64,000 nucleotides of DNA from the NCBI RefSeq assembly GCF_000721265.1, contig NZ_JOFZ01000005.1, positions 248,001-312,000 on the forward strand. The letters are read 5' to 3'. A program made the position numbers and the translations under genes. This document shows positions 62,482 to 64,000 of the stretch, one piece after another. Source of the DNA: Streptomyces sp. NRRL F-5126 (lineage in GTDB: Bacteria > Actinomycetota > Actinomycetes > Streptomycetales > Streptomycetaceae). The notes under the pieces were generated by a model. It saw only the letters and a list, made by a program, of their open reading frames with translations. It searched no databases and had not been told where the DNA came from. Numbering within the stretch: the first letter of the stretch is position 1; each line of letters opens with the position of its first letter.

Positions 62482-63596
62482 GCCGCCTCCGCCCAGGGCA
62501 GCAGGGAGACGTGCACGGCGTCCTCGCCGCTCTCGCCGCCGACGGTCCTGATGGCCTTGTCGGTGTCCGCGAGGCCGAAGGTGTGCGTGGCCAGCCGCTC
62601 CAGCGGGAAGCGGCCCGACGCGAGCTGTTCGAGGGCGAGTTCGCAGGCGCGGTAGCTGTGGCCGCGCGCGCTCTTCATGGCGATCGACTTCTCCGTGAGC
62701 TTCTTCAGCGGGAAGTCGGGGAAGGCCGCCACCTCGCCCTGCACGACCATGGTGCCCTCGCGGCGCTTGAGCGCGTCGACGCCGAGGAGCACCGGCGCGG
62801 TGCCCGCGCCCGCGGTGCAGTCGAGCACCACGTCGACGCCGCGCCCGCCGGTGAGTTCGCGCACGCGCGTCAGGGCGTCCTCCTCGCGCACGTCGATCAC
62901 CGCGTCGGCGCCCAGCGCGCGCGCCATCGACAGGCGCGCGGCGTCCTTCGTCGTGCCGGTCACGATGATCAGCGAGGCGCCGGCCTGCTTGCAGGCGACG
63001 ACCTGCGAAAGGCCCTGCTGTCCCGGCCCCTGGATGAGCACGGTGCTCGCGTAGCCGACGCCCGCGGTGACCAGCGCCCACTCGATGCCGTTCGACAACG
63101 GTGTGACAAGTCCCGCCAGTTCGGCCGAGACGCCATCCGGCACGCGGTGGGTCACGGAGTTCCACGGCAGGTAGAGGTACTGCGAGAAGCCGCCCCACAG
63201 GTGGTACGGGTTGTTCGCCGACGTGTACCCGTAGCGCCGCGCGTCGGGGTTGGTGCGCCAGTCCGTGCCTTCGCAGTGGCGGTACTCGCCCGCGTGGCAC
63301 CAGGCGCACCGCATGCAGCCGACGTAGTGCTCCACGAAGATCCGGTCGCCCTCGACGAGCCCCTTGCGCTCGGTGAACTCCCGTCCCGCCCTGGCGATCA
63401 CGCCGACGTTCTCGTGGCCCATGATCACCGGATCGGCGAAGGGCGGCTTGCCGTACATCTTCACGTCGGTGCCGCAGATGCCGGCGACCTCGACCTTCAA
63501 CAGGGCGCCGTCGGCCGGGACGTCCGGCATGGGGAACTCGCGCAGCTCCGTCGTGCCTGGCCCCGTCCTGACCGCCGCCAACACCTGCTCTGCCAT
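62478..63596 (-). CDS. Zinc-dependent medium-chain alcohol dehydrogenase
   Basis: 372 aa, first gene of the operon; AGGAGAGG precedes ATG 63596. Catalytic zinc ligands in GICGTDVK and GHENVGVI; structural zinc Cys in CMRCAWCHAGEYRHC; cofactor motif QGPGQQGLSQVV. It oxidises an alcohol or aldehyde-level intermediate with NAD(P). By position it belongs to the aromatic pathway, possibly acting on the semialdehyde after ring cleavage; the classical LigC is of a different family. Confidence 0.85.
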   Translation of the reverse strand: MAEQVLAAVRTGPGTTELREFPMPDVPADGALLKVEVAGICGTDVKMYGKPPFADPVIMGHENVGVIARAGREFTERKGLVEGDRIFVEHYVGCMRCAWCHAGEYRHCEGTDWRTNPDARRYGYTSANNPYHLWGGFSQYLYLPWNSVTHRVPDGVSAELAGLVTPLSNGIEWALVTAGVGYASTVLIQGPGQQGLSQVVACKQAGASLIIVTGTTKDAARLSMARALGADAVIDVREEDALTRVRELTGGRGVDVVLDCTAGAGTAPVLLGVDALKRREGTMVVQGEVAAFPDFPLKKLTEKSIAMKSARGHSYRACELALEQLASGRFPLERLATHTFGLADTDKAIRTVGGESGEDAVHVSLLPWAEAA

Positions 63597-63737
63597 GACC
63601 TCTCCTCACCGTGGGGACGCGTGCGCCGGGCCGTTGCGCGGTGGCCCCGCGTGCTCCCACACTCTATGGCCTGATGGACTGACCATGCTACCTTTCGGGT
63701 GCGACAGGTCCGCGCGCGACAGAATCGAGCAGACGAC

Positions 63738-64000
63738 ATGGCCGACCGCCGACTGCGGGCAGTGACCCGCACCCAGGGCGACAACGAGGCGCTCAAGACG
63801 GGGGAGGTGACGCCGGCCGGCTGGGACTTCGCCTTCGAGGAGGTCCCCGTCCTCGTGCACGCCTTCCGCCGGATGGTGCGCGGACTCGAGTTCGACGTCA
63901 CCGAGATGGCGCTCACCACGTACCTCGTGGCCAAGGAGCACGGCGCGCGCTTCACCGCCGTCCCCGCGTTCCTGGTGCGCGGCTTCCACCACGGCGCGAT
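63738..64000 (+). CDS. Second 4,5-dihydroxyphthalate-decarboxylase-like protein, 5' part only
   Basis: ATG 63738 opens a frame that runs off the window end after 87 codons without a stop. TQGDNEALKTGEVTP, FRRMVRGLEFDVTEMAL and YLVAKEHGARFTAVPAFLVR are the same family layout as the protein at 59735-60730 (G-x-x-E-x-L; F-R-M-V; E-M-A/S-L). It diverges from the coupled operon across 141 bases, so the family brackets the pathway genes. A substrate-binding protein role is less likely because no signal peptide is seen. Confidence 0.7.
   Translation, partial: MADRRLRAVTRTQGDNEALKTGEVTPAGWDFAFEEVPVLVHAFRRMVRGLEFDVTEMALTTYLVAKEHGARFTAVPAFLVRGFHHGA

Noticed and set aside
63597..63737. ATGG...CCAT inverted repeat (about 63666-63686) as an operator between the aromatic genes
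   Set aside because: Arms are only four bases long; too weak to claim.

Overview
The window is very GC-rich, uses GTG starts often, has dense ATGA/GTGA overlaps between neighbouring genes, and carries families typical of Streptomyces: an SCO4225-type membrane protein, an NnaR-like regulator, PspAB/HtpX, a SigB/SigF-type sigma factor and a cell-wall lysin behind a c-di-AMP riboswitch. It is best read as chromosomal DNA of a Streptomyces or a close relative. I see no rRNA, tRNA, CRISPR array, insertion sequence, phage gene or origin. All assignments are from reading the sequence; no database was searched.

Left third (1-25 kb): a helix-turn-helix protein, a relic of a LacI-type regulator, a large clade-2 catalase, then a row of an FAD/Fe-S oxidase, a pyruvate-oxidase-like ThDP enzyme and a GH15 glucosidase or trehalase. 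Next is an assimilatory nitrate/nitrite block: nirB-nirD, and a molybdopterin nitrate reductase with its FAD partner. It faces a shortened NnaR-like regulator across an intergenic region holding a GlnR-type box. After that come a haem-oxygenase-like di-iron enzyme coupled to a CDGSH protein, a frameshifted sigma factor, an eroded SDR gene and a GT4 glycosyltransferase.

Middle (23-45 kb): a compact candidate biosynthetic locus (MMPL exporter diverging from thioester-reductase-like SDR, ACP, ketosynthase, P450 and a PucR-type regulator). Then a beta-lactamase locus arranged like blaL-blaA-blaB of S. cacaoi, an SGNH hydrolase, HtpX-PspAB, dihydrolipoyl dehydrogenase, asparaginase, a GntR/FCD regulator with a repeated operator motif, an NhaC antiporter, a beta-hydroxyacid-dehydrogenase-like enzyme and a nucleobase (NCS2) permease behind a clear promoter/operator.

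Right third (45-64 kb): a PucR-regulated catabolic locus. A polar amino-acid ABC transporter leads into an imidazolonepropionase-like amidohydrolase, an AroM/racemase-fold protein and an argininosuccinate-lyase paralogue, with a convergent ureohydrolase and a second PucR regulator. This looks like an unassigned route for a guanidino, imidazolone or hydantoin-like compound. A LysM/SLT cell-wall enzyme follows, with a CRP-like palindrome and a ydaO-type riboswitch upstream, then an LCP ligase. The last genes are a coupled operon with 4-oxalomesaconate hydratase, CHA aldolase, a zinc alcohol dehydrogenase and a 4,5-dihydroxyphthalate-decarboxylase-like protein, plus a second such protein running off the end. 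This suggests aromatic meta-cleavage metabolism.

A cross-cutting feature is gene erosion. At least four genes are visibly frameshifted or internally deleted (LacI relic, sigma factor, SDR, GNAT), there is a probable fifth fragment (an SDR start), and the NnaR-like protein has an in-frame deletion, yet no mobile element is nearby.
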